Assembly (NCBI GenBank): GCA_028869255.1
Contig: CP110972.1
Coordinates: 2,423,001 to 2,487,000 of the forward strand
DNA from: Pseudomonas poae
Lineage (GTDB): Bacteria > Pseudomonadota > Gammaproteobacteria > Pseudomonadales > Pseudomonadaceae
Direction: 5' to 3'
DNA: 64,000 nucleotides
Below are positions 62,719 to 64,000 of the stretch, piece after piece; positions within the stretch are counted from its first letter, which is position 1; each line of letters starts with the position of its first letter. The notes below the pieces were generated by a model. That model saw only the letters and a list, made by a program, of their open reading frames with translations, had not been told where the DNA came from and did not search any database. The translations under genes and the position numbers were made by a program.

Positions 62719-62754
62719 CGTGTTATGTCACATGTCATGCAATTACATAATACG
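62719..62754. promoter_or_regulatory. dyad between KfrA-like and integrase genes
   Basis: CGTGTTATGT (62719-62728) and ACATAATACG (62745-62754), a 10-base inverted repeat with one mismatch around 16 bases that include ACATGTCATG. Its place right upstream of the KfrA-like start suggests an autoregulatory operator. Part of it (TAATACG, TTATGT..TCATG) also appears at the left edge near 27220-27260, so an attachment-site role is possible. Confidence 0.5.
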
Positions 62755-62906
62755 AAAATGCCAAACCTTGCTGTGAACTTGCCGACAACTGGCAAGATAT
62801 AATCGAGGTTTATAGCTTGCCAGGTCTCACAGCGGGGATAAAATGCCCTGAAAGCCGGTACAAATTGTGAAGCCGAGTCACCGAAGGCTAAAAACGGGGA
62901 AATGCC

Positions 62907-63848
62907 GTGGTTGAAGTGGTCAGCAAGGCAGATAGGTACTTGGAGGCGAGCGTTCGTCAGAACACGTCGAAGAGCTATGCGGCCGCCCTCTCCCATTTCG
63001 AAATCACCTGGGGCGGCTTCCTGCCCACCACCACTGAGTCCGTTGTGCGCTACATCGCTGAGTACGCCGACCATCTGGCGCTGAGCACGCTGAAGCAACG
63101 CCTGGCTGCGCTAGCAAACTGGCACCAAAGCAACGGCTTCCCCGACCCCACCAAAGCCCCCAAGGTCAGGCAGTTGTTGAAAGGCATCCGGGCAGTACAT
63201 CCCGTGCAGCAGAAGCAAGCAGCTCCTCTGGCGTTATTGCACCTCGAAAAAGCGGTGGCGCGCCTGGAGGATGAGGTTGTTCAGGCAAGAGCCGTCGGCA
63301 ACATGACGGCTCTTCTCAAGGCGACCCGCGACATCGCTTTGCTCACAATTGGCTTTTGGAGGGGATTCCGCGGGGACGAACTGGCTAGGCTCACGATCGA
63401 GAATACGCATGCAGAGCGATACGTCGGGATCAGATTCTACCTGGGGTCTTCCAAAGGAGACCGGCACAACACCGGCCGTGAGTACAAGACGCCATCGCTG
63501 AACAAGCTCTGCCCAGTGGAGGCGTACCTGAACTGGATCGAAGCTGCAGGTCTAACTCGCGGCGGAGTGTTCCGGGGAATTGATCGCTGGGGAAACATCA
63601 GCCATCGGCCTCTCGCGGCGCACAGCCTGATACCCCTCCTCCGCGACACGCTAGATCGGTGTGGTTTGCCGTCGGAGATCTACAGTGCTCATTCGATCCG
63701 CCGAGGATTTGCCTCCTGGGCGGCAAGCTCAGGTTGGGACATCAAGACGCTAATGGAGTACGTCGGCTGGAGTGACATGAAGTCCGCGCTGCGTTATGTC
63801 GAGCCTGCGCAGCAGTTTGGTGGGCTTATTAGAAAGCTTGAAGGCTGA
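62907..63848 (+). CDS. tyrosine-type site-specific integrase
   Basis: 313 residues. The SAM-like N-terminal domain (about 8-100, ASVRQNTSKSYAAALSHFEI) is followed by the catalytic domain: Arg in GFWRGFRGDELARL, Lys area in YLGSSKGDRHNTGRE, HxxR in SAHSIRRGFASWAA, then YVGWSDMKSALRYVEP with the Tyr nucleophile. Start GTG 62907 with GGGGA about 6 bases upstream; an out-of-frame ATG at 62902 is nearby. With the KfrA-like gene it makes a mobility module at the right side of the island and is the best candidate for the enzyme that integrated it. Confidence 0.85.
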   Translation: MVEVVSKADRYLEASVRQNTSKSYAAALSHFEITWGGFLPTTTESVVRYIAEYADHLALSTLKQRLAALANWHQSNGFPDPTKAPKVRQLLKGIRAVHPVQQKQAAPLALLHLEKAVARLEDEVVQARAVGNMTALLKATRDIALLTIGFWRGFRGDELARLTIENTHAERYVGIRFYLGSSKGDRHNTGREYKTPSLNKLCPVEAYLNWIEAAGLTRGGVFRGIDRWGNISHRPLAAHSLIPLLRDTLDRCGLPSEIYSAHSIRRGFASWAASSGWDIKTLMEYVGWSDMKSALRYVEPAQQFGGLIRKLEG

Positions 63849-63878
63849 TCACGAGGGAGCAACCACGTGGTCGTGATC
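63847..63878 (+). terminator. inverted repeat after the integrase
   Basis: GATCACGA at 63847-63854 and TCGTGATC at 63871-63878 with CCACGTGG between. It begins at the integrase stop codon. Stable hairpin, no T tract; likely a transcript end or protein site. Confidence 0.45.
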
Positions 63879-63934
63879 GCCCTCACGCCAATAAAAACTT
63901 TTGTGTCGATCTAATGGTTGCCTGAGGAGGTTGC

Positions 63935-64000
63935 ATGGTGAGGCTCGCGCCTGAAAACCGTAAAATCCTTCGTGAATTGTTAAAAGCTTACGATCAAAGG
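63935..64000 (+). CDS. start of an unknown gene, cut by the window edge
   Basis: ATG at 63935 with GGAGG seven bases upstream; 22 codons reach the window end: MVRLAPENRKILRELLKAYD then QR. Too short to identify. Confidence 0.6.
   Translation, partial: MVRLAPENRKILRELLKAYDQR

Noticed and set aside
1..64000. CRISPR array, rRNA or tRNA genes
   Set aside because: No regularly spaced repeats and no cloverleaf or rRNA-like sequence noticed on either strand; the island edges are not at a tRNA.

Overview
The window looks like a chromosomal segment of a Pseudomonas, most likely of the fluorescens group. The evidence is high-GC coding sequence, an arn lipid A modification operon in the Pseudomonas arrangement, REP palindromes with the 'GGGAGCGGGCTTGCTC' type core, HPP, Bcr/CflA and AprA-like loci familiar from that group, and an MvaT/H-NS-family gene. 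Species is inferred from gene content, not from a search.

Core part (1 to about 27.2 kb). The start holds the end of a branched-chain acyl-CoA catabolic operon (acyl-CoA dehydrogenase and 3-hydroxyisobutyryl-CoA hydrolase-like), an HPP-family membrane protein and a small conserved-looking ORF. From 2.9 to 12.2 kb runs the minus-strand operon arnC-arnA-arnD-arnT-arnE-arnF-ugd plus a second GT-C glycosyltransferase. Almost every junction is a 4-base ATGA overlap. arnB is not found upstream of arnC. Next come a secreted protein, an orphan tyrosine recombinase, a REP pair, an SDR, and a compact plus-strand operon: GntR regulator, AprA-like flavoprotein, 2x[4Fe-4S] ferredoxin, sulfonate/nitrate-type ABC transporter, HEAT-repeat protein, DUF971 protein. 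A Bcr/CflA exporter, a chemoreceptor and a divergent HxlR/SDR pair follow.

Accessory part (about 27.2 kb to the end). Base composition falls, gene direction is mixed, and nearly all recognisable genes are defence, stress or mobility functions, so I read it as a defence island. Left to right: an integrase-like N-terminal protein; a CHAT (caspase-like) protease divergent from a three-TM protein and a 40-aa ORF; an unknown gene behind a symmetric four-box operator; an orphan MbcA/ParS antitoxin domain; a one-TM protein; a Hanks-type kinase; a HEPN-motif protein convergent with a large PIN-like protein; an OYE reductase with a periplasmic lactonase-like MBL protein; a broken MvaT-like gene; an ImmA/IrrE peptidase; a Gabija-type GajA/GajB pair; a helicase IV-like protein with an apparent nuclease insert; a CBASS locus (DUF3892-like, SLATT, CD-NTase with an AGS-C-like sensor); an XRE regulator; a TerB - BrxD-like ATPase - BrxHI/Lhr-like helicase operon; and a KfrA-like protein divergent from a tyrosine integrase.

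At least seven conserved genes carry single-base indels, several at homopolymers (C6 to C5, T6 to T5, A6 to A5) and several near CCAGG. I think most are consensus errors of the assembly rather than real decay. Two genes (OYE reductase, MvaT-like) instead carry in-frame stop codons. The best candidates for an undescribed system are the CHAT / three-TM / 40-aa cassette and the stand-alone TerB-BrxD-BrxHI operon.
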